Assembly: GCF_002305895.1 (NCBI RefSeq)
Contig: NZ_CP022203.1
Location: 7,164,001 to 7,228,000, forward strand
DNA: 64,000 nucleotides
DNA from: Corallococcus macrosporus DSM 14697
GTDB lineage: Bacteria; Myxococcota; Myxococcia; Myxococcales; Myxococcaceae
Direction of reading: 5' to 3'
Below the pieces are notes generated by a model, which was not told where the DNA came from, did no database searches, and saw only the letters and a list, made by a program, of their open reading frames with translations. This document shows, piece by piece, positions 34,361-42,907 of this stretch (position 1 is the stretch's first letter; each line of letters begins with the position of its first letter). Position numbers and translations under genes: made by a program.

Positions 34361-35217
34361 AGACGTTCTTCAAGTGGATGCTCGCGCTGGTGAGCCTGGC
34401 GAGCTGCTTCTGCTGCTGTGGCCTGGGCACGCTGGGCCACCTGGCGGGCATGGACATCGCGCCGCCCGAGCCCGGCCAGCCCCCCAGCGCGCGTGCGGTG
34501 GACCTGGGGCTGGTGCTCCTCCCACCGGGCACCCCGCCGCAGCGGGCCCGGGACCATGACTGGCGGGCGGACAGCATCCAGCCGCCCGAGCATCACGTCG
34601 CCTATGGCCTGGGGACGGCGCTGGCGCGAACCTTCGCGGACGAGCACGCGGCGCTGGGCCGGAGGTTGAACTACCGCGCCCTGGGCAAGGAGCGCTTCTC
34701 CTTCAACGCGCCGCCCGGCTGCAGCGCGGACATGCGCTGCATCTACGAGGAGCTGATGCGCACCAACGCCGAGCCCGTGCGCGCCCTGGGCGACAAATTC
34801 GTCACCTCCATCCGCGAGCGGGGGCTGGATGCCGCGCAGGCCACGCAGCTCGTCATCAACTTCGTCCAGCGCATCCAGTACGAACTGCCGGACCAGGAAG
34901 CCTTCGGCATCGTCCCACCGGCCCTGGTCCCCGCCGAGGACCGGGGCGACTGCGACTCCAAGGCGGTGCTCGCGGTGATGCTGCTGCGGCAGGTGGGTGT
35001 CGACGCGGTGGTGCTGTACTCGGACCCGCTGGCCCACGCCGCGGTGGGCGTGGGCCTCCCAGGCAAGGGCACCGCGCTGCGCTACGCCGGGCGCAGCTAC
35101 CAGTACGCGGAGGTCACCGCCGAGGGCTGGCCGCTGGGCATGATTCCGCCTCAATACGACAAGCCCCGGCTGTGGAAGGTCCTGCCCCTGAATGGAGGGC
35201 CGGACACGGCGGGCTGA
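34357..35217 (+). CDS. Transglutaminase-like membrane-anchored protein
   Basis: A 286-aa protein starting at GTG 34357 inside the DUF350 stop. The N-terminus is a hydrophobic anchor with four clustered Cys (SLASCFCCCGLG). The C-terminal half has FVQRIQYELPDQ, then DRGDCDSKAVLAVMLLRQVGVDAV (candidate nucleophile Cys), AHAAVGV (His) and YAEVTAEG (acidic residue), the order of a transglutaminase/cysteine protease core. It pairs with DUF350 as an envelope system of unknown purpose. A weak GACGC/GCGTC hairpin at 35218-35234 follows. Confidence 0.75.
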   Translation: MKTFFKWMLALVSLASCFCCCGLGTLGHLAGMDIAPPEPGQPPSARAVDLGLVLLPPGTPPQRARDHDWRADSIQPPEHHVAYGLGTALARTFADEHAALGRRLNYRALGKERFSFNAPPGCSADMRCIYEELMRTNAEPVRALGDKFVTSIRERGLDAAQATQLVINFVQRIQYELPDQEAFGIVPPALVPAEDRGDCDSKAVLAVMLLRQVGVDAVVLYSDPLAHAAVGVGLPGKGTALRYAGRSYQYAEVTAEGWPLGMIPPQYDKPRLWKVLPLNGGPDTAG

Positions 35218-35232
35218 GACGCCTCCAGTGCG

Positions 35233-35367
35233 TCAGTCCGCCTCCGCCCCTGGCGCCGCGAGCAGGCCCCGCACCAGGTGCTCGTAGGCCTCCTTCATCG
35301 GCAGCTCGGAGTCGACCTTGAGCCGCCGCCGGAGCGTCTGGGTCCGCCGGCCGTCACGCGGGGCCAT
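35233..35367 (-). CDS. Small 44-aa basic protein coupled to the P-loop kinase
   Basis: This short gene encodes MAPRDGRRTQTLRRRLKVDS then ELPMKEAYEHLVRGLLA and an acidic tail. It is preceded by a strong ribosome site (GGAAGGAGG, 6 nt before the ATG) and overlaps the 3' end of the P-loop kinase gene by 14 bp. The N-terminus is Arg-rich and the middle is a predicted amphipathic helix. G/C third-position bias supports coding. No homologue was recognised. Confidence 0.5.
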   Translation of the reverse strand: MAPRDGRRTQTLRRRLKVDSELPMKEAYEHLVRGLLAAPGAEAD

Positions 35368-35827
35368 CGGGTTCCTCCTTCCAGGGTTCGACGCGGAGCC
35401 CACCCTCGGCGTCGATCGTCACGTAGTACAGCGAGTCGAAGCCCTCCTCCAGCCGGGGCCGCTGGAGCTGCTTCACCGTGGCGCGCAACGCCACCTCCGG
35501 CACCCGGGCGCGCCCCTGTCGCAAGGCATTGCGCGCCAGGCAATCCTCCAGGTTCGACGCGAAGTAGTAGCCAAGGATACGTGCCTGGTATTCACGTCCC
35601 AGGGCGATGAGCGGCGCGCGAACCTCCTGAGAGGGGTTGGTGTTGTCCACCACCACCGAGCGCCCCGCGGCCAGCGCCTCCGCGACGTACCGGCGCTGCC
35701 GGGCCTCCTTGCGGACGGCATGCGGCCACAGGTCCTTGCTGACGTGTACGTGCGTGGCCTCGAAACGCTGCCGGTAGAGGCTGCTCTTGCCCGAGCCCTG
35801 CAAGCCAACGAAGAGAACGAGGTCCAT
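35354..35827 (-). CDS. P-loop AAA-family ATPase / small kinase
   Basis: A 157-aa protein with a Walker A motif at the very N-terminus (FVGLQGSGKSSLYRQRF, residues 6-22). HVSKDLWPHAVRKEARQRRYVAEAL and SVVVDNTNPSQEVRAPLI follow, the pattern of polynucleotide-kinase-like or zeta-toxin-like small P-loop kinases. ILGYYFASNLEDCLARNALR is the usual lid region. The DNTNP stretch matches the 5'-kinase domain of PNKP-like proteins. The substrate is unproven. Confidence 0.78.
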   Translation of the reverse strand: MDLVLFVGLQGSGKSSLYRQRFEATHVHVSKDLWPHAVRKEARQRRYVAEALAAGRSVVVDNTNPSQEVRAPLIALGREYQARILGYYFASNLEDCLARNALRQGRARVPEVALRATVKQLQRPRLEEGFDSLYYVTIDAEGGLRVEPWKEEPDGPA

Positions 35828-35998
35828 GACGTGCCGCCCCAGACGCCTCCGCGCGAGGCGGCCTGACGTCTACCGCGCCCAGTCGCGACGGTGTCACGCG
35901 AAAAAGACAGCCAAGCCGACACATCCGCGAAATCAGCACTGTCCGAAACAATTCACAAACACCTGCCATCCCAATGAATCCCCATGCTTGGGCACGCA

Positions 35999-36028
35999 TT
36001 GACACAATCAGATTAATCAGACTAACAA
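35999..36028 (+). promoter_or_regulatory. Candidate sigma70-type promoter of the S8 protease gene
   Basis: TTGACA at 35999-36004 is followed after 18 nt by TAACAA (36023-36028) in an AT-rich patch (about 35930-36060) that stands out in this genome. It lies about 68 bp before the start of the S8 protease gene. The -10 match is only partial. Confidence 0.45.
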
Positions 36029-36095
36029 GACCATCTTTCATTTCAAGGATTCAAGCGTCGTGCAGCACGGAGTGCCCTTTCACGGAGACACCACC

Positions 36096-38405
36096 ATGCG
36101 TATGCCGTCCTCGTTGTCCCCGCTGTCCCTCCTGGCCCTCGGTTGGGGCCTGTCCGCGCCGCTCACGGCGCTCGCGGCGAACCCGCCGGACGCGCGCCCG
36201 GACATCATCCGAAGCGCCTCGTCGCTCGGCCCCGCGCGGCTGCTCATCGGCGCCGAGGTGGAGAAGGCCCGCCTCGCCAAGGGGCTCGACCTCGCGGCGA
36301 GCGGCGCGTACGCCCTTGCCACGAGCACCGGGCACGTCTTCCACCGGACGGCCCGGCCCATCCATGCCCTGAAGACGCTCGAGGTGCCGCGCACGTCCGT
36401 CCAGCTCCACACCTGGCAGGAGGAGACGGCCAACGGCGGGCGCCAGGACCACTTCGCCTACAGCCAGGGCGGCGTGGCGCTGCTGGGCCGCGTGCAGACG
36501 ACCGAGTACCTGGTGCGGCTGGCGCACGCGCGCTTCGACCCGCTCCGGGGCGCGCAGCCCCTGGTGGCGGGCGTGCTGTCCGCGGACGCGCACAACACGC
36601 TGCACCTGGTGCAGTTCCACGCCACGCCCCTGCCGGAGTTCCGCGACGCCATCACGGCCGCGGGGGGCAAGGTGCTGCGCTTCCTCACCGACCACACCTT
36701 CCTGGTGGAGATGAGCCCCGCCACGCACAAGCGCGTGGCCACGCTGCCCTACGTGCGCTGGGTGGGCGCGTACCATCCCGAGTACCGGGTGGAGGGCGTG
36801 CTGCGTGACTCCCTCCAGGGCCGCGCCCTGAAGCTGGAGCCGCAGCGGTACTCCATCATGGTGGGCGAGCGCGGCGCGGCGCGGCAGGGCGAGGTCGCCT
36901 CGCTGGTCCGCACGCTGGGCGGCACGGTGGAGCTCGTCGAGGCGGGCGGCCTGCGCGTGGAGGCCACGCTCACGCAGTCCCAGTTGGAGCGGCTGGTCCG
37001 CTCCAACGCCGTGCAGTACGTCGACCGGTGGGGTGGCCCGGGTGAGACGGACAACAACAACGTCCGCGAGGTGGGCGGCGCGACCTACCTGGAGGGCGTG
37101 GCGGGCTTCACGGGCCAGGGGGTCCGCGGCGAAATCTTCGACACCGAGCTGCGCACCACGCACCAGGAGTGGGCGGCGCCGCCCATCATCCACAGCACCA
37201 GCACCACGGGCGGCTTCCACGGCAGCGCCTGCTACAGCATCAACTTCGCCCGGGGCGTGGACGGCGACGCGCGCGGTCTGATTCCCTCCGGACAGGGCAT
37301 CTTCTTCCGCTACAACGAGTCCTCCCAGTTCGGCGGCCCCAAGTCCCGCTACGACATCAACCGGGAGCTCATCGACCCGGCCGGACCGTACCGGGCCGTG
37401 TTCCAGACCTCCAGCGTGGGCAGCACGCAGGTGACGGGCTACACCACCATCTCCGCGGAGGTGGATGACTACCTGTTCCAGTACCCCATCCTCAGCACGC
37501 AGTCGCAGAGCAACACCGGCACCCAGCGCTCGCGCCCGCAGGCGTGGGCGAAGAACATCGTGTCGGTGGGCGGCATGTACCACTACAACAACGCCAACCG
37601 CGGGGATGACCGGTGGAACGGCGGCGCGAGCATCGGCCCGGCGGCGGACGGCCGGCTCAAGCCGGACCTGTCGTACTACTACGACTCCATCCGGTCCGCG
37701 TCGAACACCAGCAACACGTCCTACACCAACTTCGGCGGCACCAGCGCGGCCACGCCGCAGACGGCCGGGCACTTCGGCCTGCTGTTCCAGATGTGGCACG
37801 AGGGCGTCTGGGCGGGCTTCGGCGGCGGGGCGGACGTCTTCGCCAGCCGTCCGAAGATGGCCACGGCGAAGGCGCTGATGATCAACATGGCGCACCGCTA
37901 CAACTGGACCGCGGGGGGCTCCAACGGCGACCTGACGCGCGCGCGCCAGGGCTGGGGCACCGCGGACGTCAAGCGCCTGTATGACCGCGCCGCCGTGACG
38001 AGCATCATCAACGAGACGGACACGCTGCTGCCGCTCGGCACGAACACCTACCGCGTCGCCGTGCCCGCCGGACAGAAGGAGCTCAACGTCACCATGGTCT
38101 ACACCGACCCCGCCGGCACGGTGGGCGCGGCGCAGGCGCGCATCAACGACCTGTCGCTGCGCGTGACGTCTCCCTCCGGCATCGTCTACTGGGGCAACAA
38201 CGGCCTGACGGCGAGCAACGTCTCCACGTCGGGTGGCGTGTCGAACACGGTGGACACGGTGGAGAACGTGTTCCTCGTCGAGCCCGCCGCCGGCACCTGG
38301 ACCGTGGAGGTGATTGGCGACGAAATCGTCGAGGACACGAATCTGACGACGCGCGTGCTGGACGCGAACTACGCGCTGGTCGTGAGCGGCGGGCGCATCC
38401 AGTAG
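36096..38405 (+). CDS. Secreted S8 (subtilisin-like) serine peptidase
   Basis: A 769-aa protease. Signal peptide residues 1-27 (LLALGWGLSAPLTALA). A long propeptide-like region to about 330 contains two inhibitor-like repeats (PLPEFRDAITAAGGKVLRFL and GEVASLVRTLGGTVELVEAGGLRVEATL). Then come Asp in GEIFDTELRTTH (about 348), His in GGFHGSACYS (about 375) and Ser in FGGTSAATPQTAG (about 549). The His box lacks the usual HGTHVAG form. The last 130 residues are a proprotein-convertase-like beta-sandwich (LNVTMVYTDPAGTVG...VEVIGDEI). Start at 36096 has GGAG 8-11 nt upstream. Confidence 0.88.
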   Translation: MRMPSSLSPLSLLALGWGLSAPLTALAANPPDARPDIIRSASSLGPARLLIGAEVEKARLAKGLDLAASGAYALATSTGHVFHRTARPIHALKTLEVPRTSVQLHTWQEETANGGRQDHFAYSQGGVALLGRVQTTEYLVRLAHARFDPLRGAQPLVAGVLSADAHNTLHLVQFHATPLPEFRDAITAAGGKVLRFLTDHTFLVEMSPATHKRVATLPYVRWVGAYHPEYRVEGVLRDSLQGRALKLEPQRYSIMVGERGAARQGEVASLVRTLGGTVELVEAGGLRVEATLTQSQLERLVRSNAVQYVDRWGGPGETDNNNVREVGGATYLEGVAGFTGQGVRGEIFDTELRTTHQEWAAPPIIHSTSTTGGFHGSACYSINFARGVDGDARGLIPSGQGIFFRYNESSQFGGPKSRYDINRELIDPAGPYRAVFQTSSVGSTQVTGYTTISAEVDDYLFQYPILSTQSQSNTGTQRSRPQAWAKNIVSVGGMYHYNNANRGDDRWNGGASIGPAADGRLKPDLSYYYDSIRSASNTSNTSYTNFGGTSAATPQTAGHFGLLFQMWHEGVWAGFGGGADVFASRPKMATAKALMINMAHRYNWTAGGSNGDLTRARQGWGTADVKRLYDRAAVTSIINETDTLLPLGTNTYRVAVPAGQKELNVTMVYTDPAGTVGAAQARINDLSLRVTSPSGIVYWGNNGLTASNVSTSGGVSNTVDTVENVFLVEPAAGTWTVEVIGDEIVEDTNLTTRVLDANYALVVSGGRIQ

Positions 38406-38431
38406 CAACGGCTTGAGCTGACTCAGGCGCC

Positions 38432-38473
38432 GGGCCGGTGTCCCCTTCGCGGGGTGCCGGCCCGAGCTGTTTT
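38432..38473. terminator. Rho-independent terminator between convergent genes
   Basis: GGGCCGGTGTCCCC (38432-38445) pairs with GGGGTGCCGGCCC (38451-38463) over a TTCGC loop, with three G-T wobbles in the middle. TTTT follows at 38470-38473 on the plus strand. It closes the S8 protease transcript and sits just 8 bp before the stop of the convergent GyrB-like gene. Confidence 0.7.
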
Positions 38474-38480
38474 CGGCGTG

Positions 38481-39572
38481 CTACCTCGCGACGGGCTTGC
38501 GCCGGGCCAGGAGCTTTGGCGTCACGGGGTGATTTCGAAGCCGCTCGACCAAGCGGGGCTTGAGCTGCTTGCGAATGGCATCCTCCAACCCGACGATGGC
38601 CAGCAGCTCCTTCGTAGGCCCTGCGAACGCCATCCTTCTTTGGGGGCCGCTCACTGCGACGATGGCCGTCAACCCCTGAGACACCCGCGACCAGGGGAAC
38701 TCCCTCCGGAGCGTCCCCGCCAGCTTCGCCAGTGCACTCCTCAGCGCCTGGATGAGCCCATCCACATGTGCACCATGCCGCACCGTGCGCACGGTATTGG
38801 CGAACGACCGCAATACATGCGCCTCGCCCTCGCACCATTGAAATGCGCACTGCACACGCAGCTCGCCCCACTCGAGGTCGACAGCGATGGGCTCGGGATG
38901 CAGGCGAGGCTGCGCCTCCGTGAGGGAGTGGGCCCACTGCGCCACACCCCCAGGTAGATGCCACAAGCTGCGCTCACCGTTCCCGACACCGACGAAGCTG
39001 ACGCGCAGGCCGGGAGCGAGCGCCGCGAGTTCATTACAGCGCCTGGAGAGGCGGGCCCGGTCAAAGGCAAGCACTTCAAAGATGGTGGCGTCCGGGACGA
39101 AGTAGACGCGTATCCCCCGCGCTCCTGGGACAGGCATGGGCTCCCTTGGCGTCACCTTGGACGGTTCGCCCAGGGGGCGGCCGTGTTCTCCGAGCAAACG
39201 CCATTGCTGCCCGTCCGCCCACGTGTCCACCTGGTAGCGTGAAGACAGGGCCAGGGATACGACGAGCATGCTGCCCCAGCCCCAGCCGTCATCCGGCGGC
39301 CCTTCCAAAGCTCTCACTCCCAGAGAGCTCGCTCCCGTCGCCACCGCCACCAGGTTTTCGACAGACACCACGCGGCTCGTGGAGCAGAGCGCAACGGAGC
39401 CGTCCCCTCCCAACTCCAACACCACGTCCCGAGACTCCCCACGGCGAGCCTCTTCGTAGGCAACATCCAGGAGGAAGTAGACGAGGTGGTGCAACCCGTA
39501 CTCGCCAACATCCCCGCAGTACATCGCGGGGCGCATCCGGATGGACTCGATGAAGTCCTTGGGGATTCCCAT
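38481..39572 (-). CDS. Degenerate GyrB-like protein (GHKL plus transducer domain, no TOPRIM)
   Basis: A 363-aa protein that aligns by eye along the 43-kDa N-terminal part of gyrase B. IRMRPAMYCGDVGEYGLHHLVYFLLDVAYEEA matches GyrB residues about 18-50, and a GWGSMLVVSLAL segment matches the ATP lid. GIRVYFVPDATIF and AFQWCEGEAHVLRSFANTV match the transducer domain, and AGPTKELL retains the QTK-loop lysine. The catalytic Glu and the Mg-binding Asn of box N are replaced (FLLDVAYEEA versus FEVVDNAIDEA), and the DDGRGIP box is gone. It has no TOPRIM or C-terminal domain. GC content is below its neighbours. Function unknown; probably ATPase-dead. Confidence 0.72.
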   Translation of the reverse strand: MGIPKDFIESIRMRPAMYCGDVGEYGLHHLVYFLLDVAYEEARRGESRDVVLELGGDGSVALCSTSRVVSVENLVAVATGASSLGVRALEGPPDDGWGWGSMLVVSLALSSRYQVDTWADGQQWRLLGEHGRPLGEPSKVTPREPMPVPGARGIRVYFVPDATIFEVLAFDRARLSRRCNELAALAPGLRVSFVGVGNGERSLWHLPGGVAQWAHSLTEAQPRLHPEPIAVDLEWGELRVQCAFQWCEGEAHVLRSFANTVRTVRHGAHVDGLIQALRSALAKLAGTLRREFPWSRVSQGLTAIVAVSGPQRRMAFAGPTKELLAIVGLEDAIRKQLKPRLVERLRNHPVTPKLLARRKPVAR

Positions 39573-39664
39573 CCCAGCACTCTATTCGAGACCCCAGTTC
39601 CTCCCCAGGACAACGGGATACGGACCCACTGGCCCAAGCCGCGCCCCGGTGGCATGACGTGCCC

Positions 39665-41584
39665 ATGGCACGTGACGTCTCCTTCTTTGACCAGCTCGGC
39701 TCGCTCCTCGCCCAGGAGCGCGAGGCCGAGAAAGCCCGCCTGGCCGCGCTCGCCCAGAGCCTCACGCTGCACGAGCGCGAGGAGCACGGCCTGTCCGTCC
39801 TGGACCTGGAGTCCATCGAGGAGGAGGTCGGCCTGGGAGGCCGCTTCCTCGTCACGCTGGGCCGCGCGGACCGCCGCCCCCTGCCCACCCGCCTGCACAA
39901 CGGCGACCTGGTGGCCGTGCTGCCCCGCCGCGCGGAGGTGAAGGAGCCCGCCCGCGCCCTCATCTCCCGCGCCACCGCCACGCGCATCCAGCTCGCCTTC
40001 GACCGCTCCCCGCCCCCCTACGTCCACGAGGGCCTGCTGCGCCTGGACGTCGTCCCCAACGACGTCACCTATGACCGGCTGCGCGCCGGGCTCCAGCGCA
40101 TCAAGGCCCTGGACAAGGGCGCCGAGCGGCACCGGCGCGAGGTCCTCCTGGGCAACGAGCCGCCCCGCTACGACAAGCCCCGCGAGTTCGAGCCCACCCG
40201 CCCCCTCAACCCCGAGCAGCAGGACGCCACCGCCCGCGCGCTCGCCGCGGAGGACTTCTTCCTGGTCCACGGCCCCCCGGGCACCGGCAAGTCCACCGTG
40301 CTGGCTGAAATCGCCGCCCAGGCCGTGGCGGACGGCAAGCGCCTCTTGTGCACCGCCGCCAGCAACGCCGCCGTGGACCACCTGCTGGACCTGTGCCTGG
40401 ACAAGGGGCTGCGCGCCATCCGCGTGGGCCACCCCGCCCGCGTGGCCGCGCGCCTCCAGGAGCACACGCTGGACATCGTCGTGGAGTCCCACCCGGACCG
40501 CGGCGTCTCCCGCGACCTCTTCGACGAGGCCTACTCCCTGCTGGGCTACGCGCGCCGCCAGCGCACCCAGGGCCGCAGCCGCGAGCGCTTCGCCAACGCC
40601 CGCGCCTCCACCAGTGAAGCCAAGGGCATGCTCGACGAGGCCCGCGCCCTGGAGCGCAAGGCCGTGAGGTCCGTGCTCGCCAACGCGGACGTCATCTGCG
40701 TGACGCTCTCCAGCCTCGACTCCGGCGTGCTCTCCGGCGAGCAGTTCGACCTGGCCCTGCTCGACGAGGCCACCCAGGCCACCGAGCCCCTGGCGCTGCT
40801 CGGCTTCCTGCGCGCGCCCCGCGTCATCCTCGCCGGAGACCCGCAGCAGCTCCCGCCCACCGTCCTCTCCCAGGAGGCCGCGAAGGCGGGCCTGGGCGTG
40901 AGCCTCTTCGAGCGGCTGCTCAAGGACCACGGCGAGGGCGTCAAACGCATGCTGCGCGAGCAGTACCGGATGAACGCGCGCATCATGGACTTCCCCTCAC
41001 GGGAGATGTACGGCGGCGAGCTGCGCGCCCACCCCTCCGTGGCGGACCGCACGCTGGACGCCGTCCTCACGCCCCGCGCGGACGTGGACGCGCCCCCCGT
41101 GCTCTACCTGGACACCGCCGGCAAGGGCTTCGAGGAGGAGGTGGAGCCCACCACGAAGAGCCTCTTCAACCCCGGCGAGGCCGGCCTCGTGGAGGCCCGC
41201 GTGCGCGCCCTGCTCGCCGCCGGCCTGTCTCCCCGCGAGCTGGCGGTGATTACCCCCTACAGCGCCCAGGCCCACCAACTCCGCGAGCGCATCGAGGCGC
41301 TCAGCCCGGAGGTGGAGGTGGACACCGTGGACGCGTTCCAGGGCCGGGAGAAGGACGCCGTCATCGTCTCCCTCACCCGCTCCAACAGCGAGGGCCAGCT
41401 CGGCTTCCTCACGGACCTGCGCCGAATGAACGTGGCCCTCACCCGCGCCCGCCGTCACCTCTTCGTCGTCGGTGACTCGGCCACCCTCAGCGGACACCCC
41501 TTCTACGCCCGCTTCGTCGAAGGCACCCAGGCCCACGGCGGCTACCGCTCCGCCTGGGAATGGCCCGACGCCCAGGACACCTGA
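39665..41584 (+). CDS. SF1 DNA/RNA helicase (IGHMBP2/DNA2-NAM7-like)
   Basis: A 639-aa superfamily 1B helicase. The N-terminal 170 residues form an OB-like and stalk region. Helicase motifs: LNPEQQDAT (Q), GPPGTGKST (I), CTAASNAAVDHL (Ia), LLDEATQATEP (II), LAGDPQQLPPTV (III), LREQYRMN (IV), VDTVDAFQGREKDAVIVS (V) and MNVALTRARRHL (VI). These match the UPF1/IGHMBP2 group, which unwinds nucleic acids 5' to 3'. The ATG at 39665 was preferred over GTG 39659. It is divergent from the GyrB-like gene across 92 bp. Confidence 0.92.
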   Translation: MARDVSFFDQLGSLLAQEREAEKARLAALAQSLTLHEREEHGLSVLDLESIEEEVGLGGRFLVTLGRADRRPLPTRLHNGDLVAVLPRRAEVKEPARALISRATATRIQLAFDRSPPPYVHEGLLRLDVVPNDVTYDRLRAGLQRIKALDKGAERHRREVLLGNEPPRYDKPREFEPTRPLNPEQQDATARALAAEDFFLVHGPPGTGKSTVLAEIAAQAVADGKRLLCTAASNAAVDHLLDLCLDKGLRAIRVGHPARVAARLQEHTLDIVVESHPDRGVSRDLFDEAYSLLGYARRQRTQGRSRERFANARASTSEAKGMLDEARALERKAVRSVLANADVICVTLSSLDSGVLSGEQFDLALLDEATQATEPLALLGFLRAPRVILAGDPQQLPPTVLSQEAAKAGLGVSLFERLLKDHGEGVKRMLREQYRMNARIMDFPSREMYGGELRAHPSVADRTLDAVLTPRADVDAPPVLYLDTAGKGFEEEVEPTTKSLFNPGEAGLVEARVRALLAAGLSPRELAVITPYSAQAHQLRERIEALSPEVEVDTVDAFQGREKDAVIVSLTRSNSEGQLGFLTDLRRMNVALTRARRHLFVVGDSATLSGHPFYARFVEGTQAHGGYRSAWEWPDAQDT

Positions 41585-41657
41585 CACTGCGGGTTGTAAC
41601 AGGGTAAAGGCAGACCCGCCCTGGGGCGCTATGCAATCTATGCGAGGCTTTCCGGCC

Positions 41658-41688
41658 AATTTTGTCGCAACTGTGCACAAATTTTGTC
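41658..41688. promoter_or_regulatory. Direct repeat AATTTTGTC around a TGTGCACA palindrome
   Basis: AATTTTGTC occurs at 41658-41666 and again at 41680-41688, start to start 22 bp, about two helical turns. The 8-bp palindrome TGTGCACA (41672-41679) sits between them. The AT-rich, symmetric arrangement in a GC-rich 212-bp gap upstream of the small gene at 41797 suggests a transcription-factor site. Confidence 0.45.
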
Positions 41689-41796
41689 ACCCCGCCGGCG
41701 GGCAGGCCGCTTCAGCGCCGGAAATTCGGGCCTTTGAGGCGTACAAGCCGTGCGGCATGAAACATGCTCCTCCCCGCGGCGGGGAGGAACCGCCAC

Positions 41797-41976
41797 ATGT
41801 CCCAGCAGGCGAACGTGACGAAGGAAAACGATGTCTGGGTTCTCCGAATTGAGAAGGACAACGGCAAGCAGCAGGAGTACCGCTGCGCCACGGAGAACCA
41901 GGCGCGGCAGCTCGCGATGATTCTCTCCCGGCCCGACTCGGGCGGGCCGCCGCGGCAACCCGCCGGGCCCCGCTGA
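41797..41976 (+). CDS. Small hypothetical protein (59 aa)
   Basis: A 59-aa hydrophilic protein, MSQQANVTKENDVWVLRIEK followed by DNGKQQEYRCATENQARQLAMILSRP and a Pro/Gly tail. A GGGAGG ribosome site lies 9-10 nt upstream. The pattern of one beta hairpin (VWVLRIEKDNGKQQEYRCAT) and one helix (ENQARQLAMILS) is that of a tiny DUF-like fold. It is co-oriented with the hydrolase gene 76 bp downstream and is preceded by the AATTTTGTC repeats. No function recognised. Confidence 0.6.
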   Translation: MSQQANVTKENDVWVLRIEKDNGKQQEYRCATENQARQLAMILSRPDSGGPPRQPAGPR

Positions 41977-42052
41977 GCGCGGGCCACGCCCGGGCGTGGA
42001 TGACGGTTCTCCGGGGCGCGTGAACCGGGTAAGGCACGGGGCAGGAGGCCCC

Positions 42053-42907
42053 GTGTCCGACGCGCTCGAATCCCTCACCCTTGATGCCGAAGGCCTGGCG
42101 CTGCACGTTCGCCAGCGCCGCGCCGCTTCCACGCCCGCCGTCCTGTTCCTGCACGGCTGGCTGGACCACTCCCACAGCTTCGATGCCCTCCTCCCGCACC
42201 TGCCGGCCTCGTGGCGGCTGGTGCTGCTCGACTTCCGGGGCATGGGCCGCAGCGCCCACGTGGGCCCCGGCGCCACCTACCAGTTCAGCGACTACGCGCT
42301 GGACGTGGAGGCCACGCTGGACGGGCTGGGCCTGGACGCGGTGCACCTGGTGGGGCACTCGCTGGGTGGCATCGTCTCCCAGGCCTACGCCGCCGCGCGG
42401 CCCGAGCGCGTCCAGAGCGTGACGCTCATCGAGAGCCTGGGCCCGGCGGGTGGCCCCGCGGAAGGCGCCCTGGAGCGGCTGCGCAGCGCCCTGAAGGACG
42501 CGCGCCGCCCGCCCAACCGCAAGCGCTACCCCACCGTGGAGGCCGCCGCGGCGAGGCTGCTCGAAAACAGCCCCACGCTGACCCGGGACGCGGCGCTGTA
42601 CCTGGCCCGACACGGGACGGAGCCCTTCGAGGGCGGCGTGGCCTTCACCTTCGACCCGCGCCACCGCCGCCGCTTCGGCATGGGCTACGACGAGGCCCAG
42701 TGGCTGGCGCTCCAGGCCGGCATCGCCTGCCCTCTCCAGCTCCTCCTCGCCACCGGCGGCCTGCGCCACGATGAAGGCCTGATGCGGAGCCGCGTCCAGG
42801 CGCTCCACACGCTCGCCCACCCGCCGCTCCACATCCCCGGTGGACACCACGTCCACATGGAACAACCCGCGGTAGTCGCGGAGGCGCTACTTCGCCTCAT
42901 CCGCTGA
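42053..42907 (+). CDS. Alpha/beta hydrolase
   Basis: A 284-aa alpha/beta-hydrolase. Motifs are LFLHGWLDHSHSF (oxyanion HG), LLDFRGMGRS, VHLVGHSLGGIVSQAYA with nucleophile Ser in GHSLGG, and the final His in GGHHVHMEQPAVVAEAL. The acidic residue is not certain. A GTG start at 42053 is chosen because GCAGGAGG lies just upstream; the longer frame to 41996 lacks a ribosome site. The closest general group is MhpC/epoxide-hydrolase-like or serine hydrolase-like esterases. Substrate unknown. Confidence 0.85.
   Translation: MSDALESLTLDAEGLALHVRQRRAASTPAVLFLHGWLDHSHSFDALLPHLPASWRLVLLDFRGMGRSAHVGPGATYQFSDYALDVEATLDGLGLDAVHLVGHSLGGIVSQAYAAARPERVQSVTLIESLGPAGGPAEGALERLRSALKDARRPPNRKRYPTVEAAAARLLENSPTLTRDAALYLARHGTEPFEGGVAFTFDPRHRRRFGMGYDEAQWLALQAGIACPLQLLLATGGLRHDEGLMRSRVQALHTLAHPPLHIPGGHHVHMEQPAVVAEALLRLIR

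Noticed and set aside
36051-38408. A 785-codon minus-strand frame opposite the S8 protease
   Set aside because: It mirrors the protease codon for codon and shows only low-complexity His/Arg/Val sequence.
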